A stretch of DNA of 64,000 nt from Priestia megaterium NBRC 15308 = ATCC 14581 (lineage in GTDB: Bacteria > Bacillota > Bacilli > Bacillales > Bacillaceae_H). A program made the translations under genes and the position numbers. Below are positions 37,915 to 46,447 of this stretch, piece by piece (within the stretch, counting starts at the first letter, position 1; the number at the start of each line of letters is the position of its first letter). The DNA is taken from contig NZ_CP009920.1 of assembly GCF_000832985.1 (NCBI RefSeq), forward strand, positions 4,520,501 through 4,584,500. The letters are read 5' to 3'. The notes under the pieces were generated by a model. That model saw only the letters and a list, made by a program, of their open reading frames with translations, was not told the DNA's origin and did no database searches.

Positions 37915-38676
37915 ATGCGTTTTGAAGGGCAAATAGCTGTTATTACAGGAGCTGGAAGCGGCATTGGAGAAGCGACCGCTCAGAGAATGGCGAAAGAAGG
38001 AGCTCACGTCATTCTTGTCGGGCGAACGAAAGAAAAGCTAGTACAGGCTGCATCGGCTATTGACACACGGTGTGAACGAAAGTGCACGGATATTTTCCCC
38101 GCTGATGTAACGAAAGAAGAAGACGTCAAAGAGCTGGCTGAGTTTATAAAAGAAAAGTACGGACAAATTCATTTATTAATTAATAACGCAGGCGGATCAG
38201 TTAATTCAACAATCAAAGAAACAACGCTTGAACAGTGGAAACACGTGCAGGACGTCAATTTAACAAGCGTATTTCTTGTCACAAAACATTTGATTCCTTT
38301 TTTAACTGAAGAAATAGGAGGAAATCGATCTATTGTTAACATCGCTTCTCTTTCAGGACATAAAGCCGGGGCACAAATCCCTCACTACAGCGCTGCTAAA
38401 GCTGCTTTAATTAACTTTACAAAAGCAATGGCGTTTGAGTTAGCTCCCCGTGGAGTCAGAGTAAACTCTGTGTCTCCTGGATTCGTAGAAACACCTTTAA
38501 CGCAGCCTGGACTTGAAAATGAGCGCTTCACTAAGGCAATCGAAAAAAATACGGCTTTAAAACGTGTAGGTAAACCAGATGAAATTGCAAACGTTATTGC
38601 TTTTGCAGCGTCTAAAGAGGCATCTTATATGACAGGAAGTGATTTATTAGTAGACGGTGGGTGGCTTATCGTTTAA
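37915..38676 (+). CDS. Short-chain dehydrogenase
   Basis: 253-aa SDR: TGAGSGIG, INNAGGS, IASLSGHKAG then YSAAK active site, SPGFVETPL. The VGRTKEK loop after the second strand favours NADP(H), as in FabG-like or 2,4-dienoyl-CoA reductase-like enzymes. It lies within the operon, 11 bp after fadE. Likely acts on a keto- or dienoyl-CoA; exact reaction unknown. Confidence 0.85.
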   Translation: MRFEGQIAVITGAGSGIGEATAQRMAKEGAHVILVGRTKEKLVQAASAIDTRCERKCTDIFPADVTKEEDVKELAEFIKEKYGQIHLLINNAGGSVNSTIKETTLEQWKHVQDVNLTSVFLVTKHLIPFLTEEIGGNRSIVNIASLSGHKAGAQIPHYSAAKAALINFTKAMAFELAPRGVRVNSVSPGFVETPLTQPGLENERFTKAIEKNTALKRVGKPDEIANVIAFAASKEASYMTGSDLLVDGGWLIV

Positions 38677-38705
38677 TGCAAAGTAAAGAGGAGGGAATCT
38701 GGATT

Positions 38706-39479
38706 ATGAGTGATTTAGTAGTAGAAAAGCACGGGACTATTTTATCTTTAACGTTAAATCGGCCGGATCGTTTAAATGCATTCAGTGAGGAAATGATTGA
38801 AAAGTTAACAGCTGAAATAAAACAGGCGCAAAGCGATGAGTCTATTAAAGTGGTTATATTAAATGGAGCAGGGCGCTCGTTTTCTGCCGGAGGCGATGTA
38901 AAAACGATGGGCCAAGCATCCGGATCTGATGTTTATGAACATATCGGTCGTTTAAATGAATGTATTTTAGCGATGCAAAATCTAGAGAAGCCAATTATTT
39001 CAGCAGTTCATGGATTTGCAGCAGGAGCGGCTTTTAATTTAGCTCTCGCTTCTGACTTTATCATTGCGTCAGAAGAAAGTCGGTTCGTATTAAGCTTTTC
39101 TCAAGTTGGATTGATTTCAGACGGAGGAGGCCTTTACTTTCTTACAAAGGTCGTTGGTCCCCATAGAGCGAAGGAACTATTATTTTTAGGAGAGCCTATG
39201 GATGCCGATACGGCTTACAAAGCTGGTTTTTTAAACCGTGTAGTACCGTTAAATCAGCTGAAAGATGAGGTCACATCCTTTGCAAGTCGCTTATCACAAG
39301 GACCAACCAAAGCGTATGGGAAAATGAAAAAAATTGTCAACGATTCCTTTCATTTAACATTAGAACAAGTTCTTGAACAAGAAAGGCTAACGCAAGTTCT
39401 TATGGTAGAAACAAGAGATCATCAAGAAGGAATATCTGCGTTTAAAGAAAAAAGAAAGCCACTATTTCAAGGGAAATAA
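38706..39479 (+). CDS. PaaG-like enoyl-CoA isomerase/hydratase
   Basis: 257-aa crotonase. Both hydratase glutamates are missing (GAAFNLAL instead of GGCELAL, FSQVGLISDGG instead of PEVKLG), but Asp139 in SDGGG matches the catalytic Asp of PaaG and 3,2-enoyl-CoA isomerases. So double-bond shifting is more likely than hydration. Start ATG 38706, 9 bases after GAGGAGGG; the upstream in-frame Met lies within the SDR gene. Confidence 0.87.
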   Translation: MSDLVVEKHGTILSLTLNRPDRLNAFSEEMIEKLTAEIKQAQSDESIKVVILNGAGRSFSAGGDVKTMGQASGSDVYEHIGRLNECILAMQNLEKPIISAVHGFAAGAAFNLALASDFIIASEESRFVLSFSQVGLISDGGGLYFLTKVVGPHRAKELLFLGEPMDADTAYKAGFLNRVVPLNQLKDEVTSFASRLSQGPTKAYGKMKKIVNDSFHLTLEQVLEQERLTQVLMVETRDHQEGISAFKEKRKPLFQGK

Positions 39480-39493
39480 GAGGGGGATATAAG

Positions 39494-40477
39494 ATGAAAG
39501 CCATTCAATTTACGCAGTACGGAGGACCTGATGTTCTTCAAGTTATCGATATTGCACGCCCTGTACCAAAAAAGAAAGATGTGCTCATTAAAGTTGCGGC
39601 AATCGGCGTTAATTACGCCGACGCTGCACGGCGTGAAGGAGCATACGTAGTCGAAACACCGCTGCCTTTTATCCCAGGCTCTGAAGTTGCGGGCGAAGTG
39701 GTTGAAGTAGGCGAGGATGTAAAAGGGATAAAAGTAGGTACAAAAGTCGTGACGCTGCTGGGATCTAATCGAGCAACAGGATACGCTGAGTACACGCTGG
39801 CTGACTCAAGAGGTCTTATTCCTTTGCCGGAGAATGTGGATTTAACACAAGCGGTTGCTTTGCCTCTTCAAGGACTCACGGCTTATCATATTTTAAAAAC
39901 AATGGGTCGCCTTGAAAAAGGAGAAACCGTCATTGTTCATGCGGCAGCAGGCGGCGTTGGAACCTTAGCTGTTCAGCTTGCCAAAATTTTTGGAGCTGGA
40001 AAAGTTATTGCTACAGCGAGCTCCAAAGAAAAGCTTGAGCTTGCAAAAAATCTTGGAGCTGACGAAGCGATTAACTATACAGAAACAGGCTGGGAAAAAC
40101 AAATTTTAGAAGTAACGGAAGGAAAAGGGGCCGATATTATTTTAGAAATGGTAGGAGGGCATATATTCTATGAATCTCTTCAATGTCTTGCACCATTTGG
40201 GCGCCTCGTTTTTTACGGAATGGCTAGCGGAAAACCTGTAAAATTTAACCCTGCCCGCCTGATGGAAAAAAATCAATCGGTTCTAGGCTTTTTCTTACCT
40301 CAAATGATGGCAAAACCAACACTTTATCAGCAAAGCCTGCATGAGCTATTAAACTACGTAAATGCCGGTCAGTTAAAATTAATGCTGGGCGGCACATTTT
40401 CACTTGATGAAGCGGCAGATGTACATCGTCTGCTTCAAGGGAGAAAAACGACCGGAAAATTAGTATTAGTTCCTTAA
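39494..40477 (+). CDS. Zinc-less MDR quinone oxidoreductase-like enzyme
   Basis: 327-aa medium-chain reductase. GVNYADAARREGAY, PGSEVAGEVVEVG and the NADPH motif HAAAGGVGTLAVQLAK are the quinone-oxidoreductase pattern; no structural-zinc cysteines are present. Last gene of the operon. It could reduce an enoyl or quinone side product; not known. Confidence 0.87.
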   Translation: MKAIQFTQYGGPDVLQVIDIARPVPKKKDVLIKVAAIGVNYADAARREGAYVVETPLPFIPGSEVAGEVVEVGEDVKGIKVGTKVVTLLGSNRATGYAEYTLADSRGLIPLPENVDLTQAVALPLQGLTAYHILKTMGRLEKGETVIVHAAAGGVGTLAVQLAKIFGAGKVIATASSKEKLELAKNLGADEAINYTETGWEKQILEVTEGKGADIILEMVGGHIFYESLQCLAPFGRLVFYGMASGKPVKFNPARLMEKNQSVLGFFLPQMMAKPTLYQQSLHELLNYVNAGQLKLMLGGTFSLDEAADVHRLLQGRKTTGKLVLVP

Positions 40478-40518
40478 CAAAACAGCTTCCGTCTCTAATA
40501 GGGACGGGAGCTGTTTTG
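40478..40518 (+). terminator. Terminator of the fatty-acid island
   Basis: 18-bp stem (40478-40495 with 40501-40518, two mismatched or wobble positions), loop TAATA, directly after the last stop. Confidence 0.8.
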
Positions 40519-40528
40519 GTTTAAAAAA

Positions 40529-40574
40529 TTGGCTTTCACCTGCCAAATTTTTAAAAACTGCTTAATAATTTGGC
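40529..40574 (+). promoter_or_regulatory. Probable enhancer (UAS) for a sigma-54 activator
   Basis: Three half-sites: TTGGC at 40529-40533, GCCAAATT at 40542-40549 and AATTTGGC at 40567-40574. The first two form TTGGC-N8-GCCAA; the last two are an 8-bp perfect inverted repeat. They end 45 bp before the sigma-54 promoter, a usual place for enhancer-binding proteins. Confidence 0.6.
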
Positions 40575-40618
40575 ATAAAAATCAATGTTTTTTACTAATT
40601 TCTTCTATATTTTAACAC

Positions 40619-40635
40619 TGGCATGGAAGTTGCAT
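40619..40635 (+). promoter_or_regulatory. Sigma-54 (SigL) promoter before pdxS
   Basis: TGGCATGGAAGTTGCAT compares with consensus TGGCAC-N5-TTGCW; GG (40620-40621) and GC (40632-40633) are exactly 10 bases apart. Predicted start near 40645, 10 bp before the AAAGGAGG ribosome site. Confidence 0.85.
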
Positions 40636-40670
40636 AATAAGTGTTTGAACATATAAAGGAGGAATTGAAT

Positions 40671-41555
40671 ATGGTGAGAAATGGAACGGACCGCGTGAAG
40701 CGGGGAATGGCAGAGATGCAAAAAGGCGGCGTTATCATGGACGTGATCAATGCAGAACAGGCAAAAATTGCAGAGGCAGCAGGCGCTGTTGCTGTTATGG
40801 CGTTAGAGCGTGTTCCAGCTGATATTCGTGCAGCAGGCGGCGTGTCTCGTATGGCAGACCCAACAATTGTTGAAGAAGTGATGAACGCTGTATCCATTCC
40901 AGTTATGGCGAAAGCTCGTATTGGCCATATTGTTGAAGCACGCGTGCTAGAAGCAATGGGTGTAGACTATATTGACGAAAGTGAAGTACTCACTCCAGCT
41001 GATGAGGAATATCACCTTAACAAAAGTACATTTACAGTTCCATTTGTATGCGGATGCCGTGATTTAGGGGAAGCAGCAAGACGAATTGGTGAAGGTGCTT
41101 CGATGCTTCGTACAAAAGGCGAACCAGGAACAGGAAACATTGTCGAAGCAGTGCGTCATATGCGCCAAGTAAACGCTCAAGTACGTAAAGTTGTAGGCAT
41201 GGATGAAGACGAGTTAATGACAGAAGCAAAACTATTAGGTGCGCCTTATGAGCTATTACTGCAAATTAAACATGAAGGCCGTTTACCGGTTGTAAACTTT
41301 GCAGCAGGCGGCGTAGCAACACCCGCGGATGCAGCGTTAATGATGCAGCTTGGAGCAGACGGTGTGTTCGTTGGATCAGGAATCTTCAAATCAGACAACC
41401 CTGAAAAATTTGCGCGAGCAATCGTGGAAGCAACAACGCATTATCAAGACTATGAACTGATTGCAAGCTTATCAAAAGGATTAGGAAGTGCAATGAAAGG
41501 AATTGAAATTTCATCATTATTACCAGAAAATCGTATGCAAGAACGCGGCTGGTAA
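40671..41555 (+). CDS. pdxS: Pyridoxal 5'-phosphate synthase lyase subunit
   Basis: 294-aa TIM-barrel PLP synthase. All hallmark sites are present: MDVINAEQA, Lys81 in MAKARIGH (ribose 5-phosphate imine), the second Lys in [24 protein letters not shown] and the C-terminal ENRMQERGW. It normally works with the glutaminase PdxT, but no pdxT follows; a ferredoxin gene does. Start ATG 40671 after AAAGGAGG. It can use free ammonia, or share PdxT with another locus. Probably a second, specialised copy supplying PLP to the lysine enzymes downstream. Confidence 0.95.
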   Translation: MVRNGTDRVKRGMAEMQKGGVIMDVINAEQAKIAEAAGAVAVMALERVPADIRAAGGVSRMADPTIVEEVMNAVSIPVMAKARIGHIVEARVLEAMGVDYIDESEVLTPADEEYHLNKSTFTVPFVCGCRDLGEAARRIGEGASMLRTKGEPGTGNIVEAVRHMRQVNAQVRKVVGMDEDELMTEAKLLGAPYELLLQIKHEGRLPVVNFAAGGVATPADAALMMQLGADGVFVGSGIFKSDNPEKFARAIVEATTHYQDYELIASLSKGLGSAMKGIEISSLLPENRMQERGW

Positions 41556-41565
41556 TGAGTAATAA

Positions 41566-41841
<276 letters not shown>

Positions 41842-41912
41842 AGCGGAATAAATAAAAAAATAGAAAGTTTTTTTAAAAGAAAAGAAGGATTTTGTCTAGA
41901 AAAGGCGAAATA

Positions 41913-41964
41913 TTAGTTATGTAAGAATATATCTTTTTAAAAATGAAAGCACTTACATAACTAA
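41913..41964. repeat. 13-bp perfect inverted repeat
   Basis: TTAGTTATGTAAG (41913-41925) and CTTACATAACTAA (41952-41964), 26 bp apart, between fer and the DUF3870 gene. No T run follows the right arm, so it is not an ordinary terminator; paired operator half-sites or a stable mRNA stem are possible. Confidence 0.75.
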
Positions 41965-42055
41965 AAGCATATGAGTTAATCTCATTTGACCTTTCAGAAT
42001 TATTAGTGTAAAAGTGCGGAGTAATTAAATAGTTTTTAAAAGGAGATTAAGGGGC

Positions 42056-42385
42056 ATGCAAATACTGAATACAGTCATTGTGACAGGATATGCAAAAGCT
42101 CCACAGGGAACTTCCATGTATGAAATGTATAAGCATGCGGGAATTGTACTAGAAGTGGATCTGACAGAGCATAAAATTGTAAATGCTGAGTTTACGTTTA
42201 TTACGGAGCTGACGCAAAATTTTTTCCGGAAGCTGCTTATTGGTTACTGCCTTGCAGATGGAATTGAACCTCTTATTGAACGTATTCAAAATTATTATTT
42301 TGCTCCATCTCAACAGGCGATTATCGTAGCGCTTCAGGCTGCAATCCAACGTTACTGGGATAATGTGAATCAAAAAATTACATAG
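42056..42385 (+). CDS. DUF3870 protein
   Basis: 109-aa soluble protein. NTVIVTGYAKAPQGTSMYEMYKHAGIVLEVDLTEHKIVNAEFTF is the usual start of DUF3870, a small family often next to amino-acid catabolic or sigma-54 genes. AAAAGGAG before ATG. A TTGACC box lies at 41986-41991 but no good -10 follows. Function unknown; position suggests a link to the lysine pathway or its control. Confidence 0.75.
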   Translation: MQILNTVIVTGYAKAPQGTSMYEMYKHAGIVLEVDLTEHKIVNAEFTFITELTQNFFRKLLIGYCLADGIEPLIERIQNYYFAPSQQAIIVALQAAIQRYWDNVNQKIT

Positions 42386-42434
42386 CGTTTGGTTAGAATA
42401 AAGTGAGAAGACAACCTCTTTTCATGGTCTTATT

Positions 42435-42519
42435 AAAGCCAAGCAGACACACACACTTTACAAAGAGTGGGGACATCCCTGTTTCTTTGGGGAGTCATTG
42501 TGTCCTGCTTGGTTTTTTT
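42435..42519 (+). ncRNA. Branched hairpin with terminator tail
   Basis: Outer stem CCAAGCAG-ACACA (42439-42451) with TGTGT-C-CTGCTTGG (42499-42512), one bulge, followed by seven Ts. The 47-base interior can form CACTTT/AAAGAGTG-like and GGG/CCC hairpins. It lies between the DUF3870 and CoA-transferase genes. It may be only an elaborate terminator, or a regulated attenuator. Confidence 0.55.
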
Positions 42520-42563
42520 CGCGTAAAGCGCTGTGAAATATAAAAAGAAAAGGAGGAAACAAA

Positions 42564-43220
42564 ATGAACAAAATCATCACGCGCGAAGAAGCAATAGAAA
42601 AAATAACAGATGGCGCCCGCATTATGGTAGGTGGATTTGGTCTCGTTGGAAGCCCGCTTAGTCTGATTGAAGCGATTGCCAAATCAAACCTTAAAGATTT
42701 AGAGATTATTAGTAATAACCTCGGTGAACCTGGAAAAGGATTAGGTGTATTGGTTCAAAAAAAACAAGTAAAAAAAGCCATAGGTTCTTATTTTACTTCC
42801 AACCCTGAAGTTGTACATGCTTATCAACAACAAGAACTCCAAGTGGAGCTCATCCCGCAAGGAACAATGTCCGAGGCTATTAGGGCAGGAGGAGCAGGCA
42901 TCGGAGGATTTTATACGCCTGTGAGCGTAGGGACTCAGCTTGCGGAAGGAAAAGAAGAACGAGTATTAAAAGGAAAGAAATATGTTTTGCAAGAATCGCT
43001 GCATGCAGATGTAGCTCTAATAAAAGCTAAAAAAGCAGATCGACTCGGAAATCTTATTTACAGCAAATCAGCGAGAAACTTTAATCCAATGATGGCAACG
43101 GCAGCTGATATCGTGATTGCTGAAGTAGAAGAAGTGGTGGAAGTTGGGCAGATTTCTCCTGAAGAAATTGTAACTCCTCATTTATACGTTACTTATATCG
43201 TAGTGAAAGGAGAACAATAA
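42564..43220 (+). CDS. 3-oxoacid CoA-transferase, alpha subunit
   Basis: 218-aa family I CoA-transferase alpha chain: DGARIMVGGFGLVGSPLSLIEA, NNLGEPGKGLG, GTMSEAIRAGGAGIGGFYTP and KGKKYVLQESLHADVALIKA are typical. Pairs with the next gene. Compare B. subtilis YodR/YodS beside kamA. In this pathway it should charge 3-oxo-6-acetamidohexanoate with CoA. AGGAGG before ATG. Confidence 0.9.
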   Translation: MNKIITREEAIEKITDGARIMVGGFGLVGSPLSLIEAIAKSNLKDLEIISNNLGEPGKGLGVLVQKKQVKKAIGSYFTSNPEVVHAYQQQELQVELIPQGTMSEAIRAGGAGIGGFYTPVSVGTQLAEGKEERVLKGKKYVLQESLHADVALIKAKKADRLGNLIYSKSARNFNPMMATAADIVIAEVEEVVEVGQISPEEIVTPHLYVTYIVVKGEQ

Positions 43221-43221
43221 G

Positions 43222-43884
43222 ATGAACGTCAAACAATATATTGCTGCGCGTGCTGCAAAAGAGCTTTGTCACGGAGATGTAGTGAACTTAGGAATCGGCA
43301 TTCCTACTTTAGTTGCTAATTATATTTCACCCGATGTTCACGTGTTTTTACATTCAGAAAACGGGATTCTTGGCGTTGGCCCTACTCCTGAAGAAGATTA
43401 TATAGATCCAGAACTTGTGAATGCTGGAAAGCTGCCCGTCACGGTTTTGGAAGGTGCCTCATTTTTTAACAGCGCTGATTCCTTTGCCATGATACGGGGA
43501 GGCCATGTGAATGTATCGATTCTTGGAGTGCTTCAAGTAGATGAAGCAGGCCGAATTGCAAACTGGGCTGTTCCTGGGAAAAGTGTTCTTGGCGTAGGAG
43601 GAGCAATGGATTTATTAGAAGGCTCAAAAAAAGTTATTGTTACGACTCTTCATACGAACAGCCAAGGAGAGTCAAAGCTAGTTGGGGAGTTAACTTATCC
43701 GCTTACTTCAGAGCGACGAGTCGATATGATTATTACGGAATTAGCTGTCTTTTCGGTAACAGACCTTGGTCTTGAACTTCTTGAAACAGCTCCGGGTGTT
43801 TCTTTAGAGACAGTGCAACAAAAAACCCAGGCTTCTTTTCGCGTCTCTAAATTATTTAATAAAAACAATGAGGTGACAGCATAA
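43222..43884 (+). CDS. 3-oxoacid CoA-transferase, beta subunit
   Basis: 220-aa partner chain with the catalytic glutamate in HSENGILGVGP and the oxyanion motif GIGIPTLVANY; GGAMDLLEGSKKVIV is conserved too. It starts 1 bp after the alpha-subunit stop and its stop overlaps the thiolase start by 1 bp, so subunits are made in step. Confidence 0.9.
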   Translation: MNVKQYIAARAAKELCHGDVVNLGIGIPTLVANYISPDVHVFLHSENGILGVGPTPEEDYIDPELVNAGKLPVTVLEGASFFNSADSFAMIRGGHVNVSILGVLQVDEAGRIANWAVPGKSVLGVGGAMDLLEGSKKVIVTTLHTNSQGESKLVGELTYPLTSERRVDMIITELAVFSVTDLGLELLETAPGVSLETVQQKTQASFRVSKLFNKNNEVTA

Positions 43885-45074
43885 TGGCAGTGATTGTAAA
43901 TGCATTTCGAACGCCTATTGGAAAGTTTGGCGGTTCGCTTGCAGATACGCTTCCAGAAGAACTAGTCTCTCTTGTGATGAAAAACAATTTGTCTTCAGCG
44001 GGATATACTTCAGAGATTGTTGATGAAATCATTGTCGGACAAACGAAACAAAGCGCTCATGCTCCTAATATAGCGAGAGTAGCCGGGCTGAAAGCTCAAT
44101 TCTCTGAACGTATTCCAGCTTATACCGTGCACCGCCAGTGCGGTTCAGGCATGCAGGCTGTAATGAATGGAGCTATGTCCATTTTATCAGGTCAAGCCGA
44201 AGTGGTATTAGCCGGAGGAGTGGAAAGCATGTCTCAAGCACCGCACTATACGGTAGGCACTCGTTTTGGTTTTCACGTTGGTGATTTAACACTCTATGAC
44301 TCTAATACAGAAAGTCAGCCAAAATCACAGCCTGAAACGTTATACGGAACGTTTACGATGGGACAGACGGCCGAGTGGCTCGCTGAAAAATATAGTATTA
44401 GCCGCACGGAACAAGATGAGTTTGCTTTTTATAGTCAGGAAAAAGCTAGGCGGGCTATAGAACTTGATTTGTTTGAAGAAGAAATTATCCCGGTACCTGT
44501 AAAAGAAGGGAAAAAAGGTATGAGGCATTTTGCAACAGACGAATTTCCTCGTCTTACTAGCAAAGAAAAGCTTGGTGCGCTTAAGCCTGTTTTTCAAAAG
44601 AATGGAACGGTGACAGCAGGCAATTCATCCGGCAGAAACGATGGCGCTTCAATGATGCTGTTGATGTCGGAAGAAAAAGCTGAGCAGCTTGGATTAACGC
44701 CTATGGCAAAGGTTGTGTCGTTTGCCGCAGCGGGCGTCTCTCCAAAGGAAATGGGAATTGGCCCCGTTTCTGCTTCGCAAATTGCTTTAAATAAAGCCGG
44801 TTTAAGCTTAGGTGATATGGACTTGATTGAATTAAACGAAGCATTTGCCGCTCAAAGTATTGCTTGCTTAAGAGAATGGGACATCACATCAGAAAAAGTG
44901 AATGTAAACGGAGGAGCGATTGCGCTTGGACATCCTTTAGGGTGCTCCGGGGCAAGAATTATAACAACTCTGTGTCATGAGCTTCACAAGCAAAAAAGAC
45001 GATACGGCCTGGCTACTATTTGCGTTGCAGGAGGATTAGGAATGGCGATGGTGGTGGAAAGATGGACGAAATAA
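43884..45074 (+). CDS. Thiolase (acetyl-CoA C-acyltransferase)
   Basis: 396-aa thiolase: nucleophile Cys86 in [45 protein letters not shown] and the second Cys in CVAGGLGMA. Expected to cleave 3-oxo-6-acetamidohexanoyl-CoA to acetyl-CoA and 4-acetamidobutyryl-CoA. It is the only thiolase in the window. As far as I recall B. subtilis lacks a thiolase in its kamA cluster. Confidence 0.9.
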   Translation: MAVIVNAFRTPIGKFGGSLADTLPEELVSLVMKNNLSSAGYTSEIVDEIIVGQTKQSAHAPNIARVAGLKAQFSERIPAYTVHRQCGSGMQAVMNGAMSILSGQAEVVLAGGVESMSQAPHYTVGTRFGFHVGDLTLYDSNTESQPKSQPETLYGTFTMGQTAEWLAEKYSISRTEQDEFAFYSQEKARRAIELDLFEEEIIPVPVKEGKKGMRHFATDEFPRLTSKEKLGALKPVFQKNGTVTAGNSSGRNDGASMMLLMSEEKAEQLGLTPMAKVVSFAAAGVSPKEMGIGPVSASQIALNKAGLSLGDMDLIELNEAFAAQSIACLREWDITSEKVNVNGGAIALGHPLGCSGARIITTLCHELHKQKRRYGLATICVAGGLGMAMVVERWTK

Positions 45075-46447
45075 AAAGAGATTATGTTTTTCATAGAGAT
45101 TTAACAAAAAAGTATCCAATGATTACGCATGGTGAAGGAAGCTACTTAATAGATGAACAAGGAAAAAAGTATTTAGACGGCTGCTCCGGCGCCGTGGCGG
45201 CAAACTTAGGGCACGGCATTGCGCAAATAGCCGAGGCGATGGCTGAGCAGGCAAAAAAAGCGGCGTTTGTTCATACATTGCGTTTTGAAACGGATGTTTT
45301 GCATAAACTTGCAGGGGTCATTGGTAAAATGGCGCCGCTTCATTTAAACAAAGTCTATTTTACATCAGGAGGATCAGAAGCAAATGAAAGTGCATTAAAA
45401 TTAGCAAGGCAATATCACAGAGATGCCGGAAAGACGCAAAAACACATCGTAATCGGAAGGTGGCAGTCTTATCACGGAAATACGATAGGCGCACTATCAG
45501 CTGGAGGAGACGTAAAAAGACGATATCCGTATACACCTAATCTTTTACATTTTGCGCACGTTTATTCGCCGTATTGTCATCGCTGTCCGTATAATCGCAA
45601 TCAAGAAGACTGCGTGGCAAATCAAAACTGGAGCTGTGTCACCGATATTGAACGAACCATTTTAGAGCTCGGTCCAGAAAATATTTCAGCTTTTATCGCA
45701 GAGCCCATTGTAGGAAGTCAGCAAGGAGCTGTCGTACCTCCACTTGACTATTTCAAAAAAGTACGTGAGCTCTGCAGCCGCTATGACATTCTTTTAATTA
45801 TTGATGAAGTTATGACAGGCTTTGGGAGAACAGGAACTGATTTTGCAGTGGAACAATTCGGAATCGAGCCGGATATTCTAACTTTTGGTAAAGGAGTTTC
45901 AGCAGGATACGCTCCTTTAGGAGGAATGATTGTCCATGACAGTCTGATTCAAGGGCTGTTAGAAAATAGCAGCGGGAAATTTCTTCATGGCTATACGTAC
46001 AGTGGACATCCTGTTTCAATAGCGGCAGGCCTTGCTGCTTTGGATATGTATGAAGAAATGAATATCCTTCAAAACGTTGAAACTCAAGGCGCGTATTTAA
46101 TGGAATGTTTAGTAGCGCTCCAGCGCAAGCATCCTTATATTTCAGATATTCGCGGCCGCGGACTTTTAATTGGATTAGAACTAATGAAAGACGCCAATCA
46201 ACAGATATTTTTCGAGCCACGTGAAGCAGCCAGCGAAAAGCTCAATGAAATTTGTATGGAGCTTGGAGGCGTCTTTTATCCAGGATCCGGATCTATAGAT
46301 GGACATAAAGGAGAACATATCATTATCAGTCCTCCTTTAAATATAACGAAATCAGAAGTTGATGAAATAGTGAGATTGCTAGATCATGCGTTTTCTATTT
46401 TTTATCAGCACATAAGAAAGGATGAGTCATATGAAAGTGCAAAATAA
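45062..46447 (+). CDS. Class III aminotransferase (YodT-like)
   Basis: 461-aa PLP fold-I enzyme. GSYLIDEQGKKYLDG, FTSGGSEANE, IIDEVMTGFGRTG and the PLP Lys in LTFGKGVSAGYAPLG. A Cys-rich insert YSPYCHRCPYNRNQEDC is like that in YodT-type transaminases. Start ATG 45062 overlaps the thiolase by 13 bp; the in-frame Met at 45020 is internal to it. Likely transaminates N6-acetyl-beta-lysine to the 3-oxo acid. Confidence 0.88.
   Translation: MDEIKRDYVFHRDLTKKYPMITHGEGSYLIDEQGKKYLDGCSGAVAANLGHGIAQIAEAMAEQAKKAAFVHTLRFETDVLHKLAGVIGKMAPLHLNKVYFTSGGSEANESALKLARQYHRDAGKTQKHIVIGRWQSYHGNTIGALSAGGDVKRRYPYTPNLLHFAHVYSPYCHRCPYNRNQEDCVANQNWSCVTDIERTILELGPENISAFIAEPIVGSQQGAVVPPLDYFKKVRELCSRYDILLIIDEVMTGFGRTGTDFAVEQFGIEPDILTFGKGVSAGYAPLGGMIVHDSLIQGLLENSSGKFLHGYTYSGHPVSIAAGLAALDMYEEMNILQNVETQGAYLMECLVALQRKHPYISDIRGRGLLIGLELMKDANQQIFFEPREAASEKLNEICMELGGVFYPGSGSIDGHKGEHIIISPPLNITKSEVDEIVRLLDHAFSIFYQHIRKDESYESAK

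Noticed and set aside
41986-42014. Sigma-A promoter for the DUF3870 gene
   Set aside because: TTGACC is good but no acceptable -10 lies 16-18 bp downstream.
42410-42519. T-box or known riboswitch before the CoA-transferase gene
   Set aside because: No T-box sequence, L-box, SAM or PLP-like consensus is visible; kept only as an unclassified structured element.
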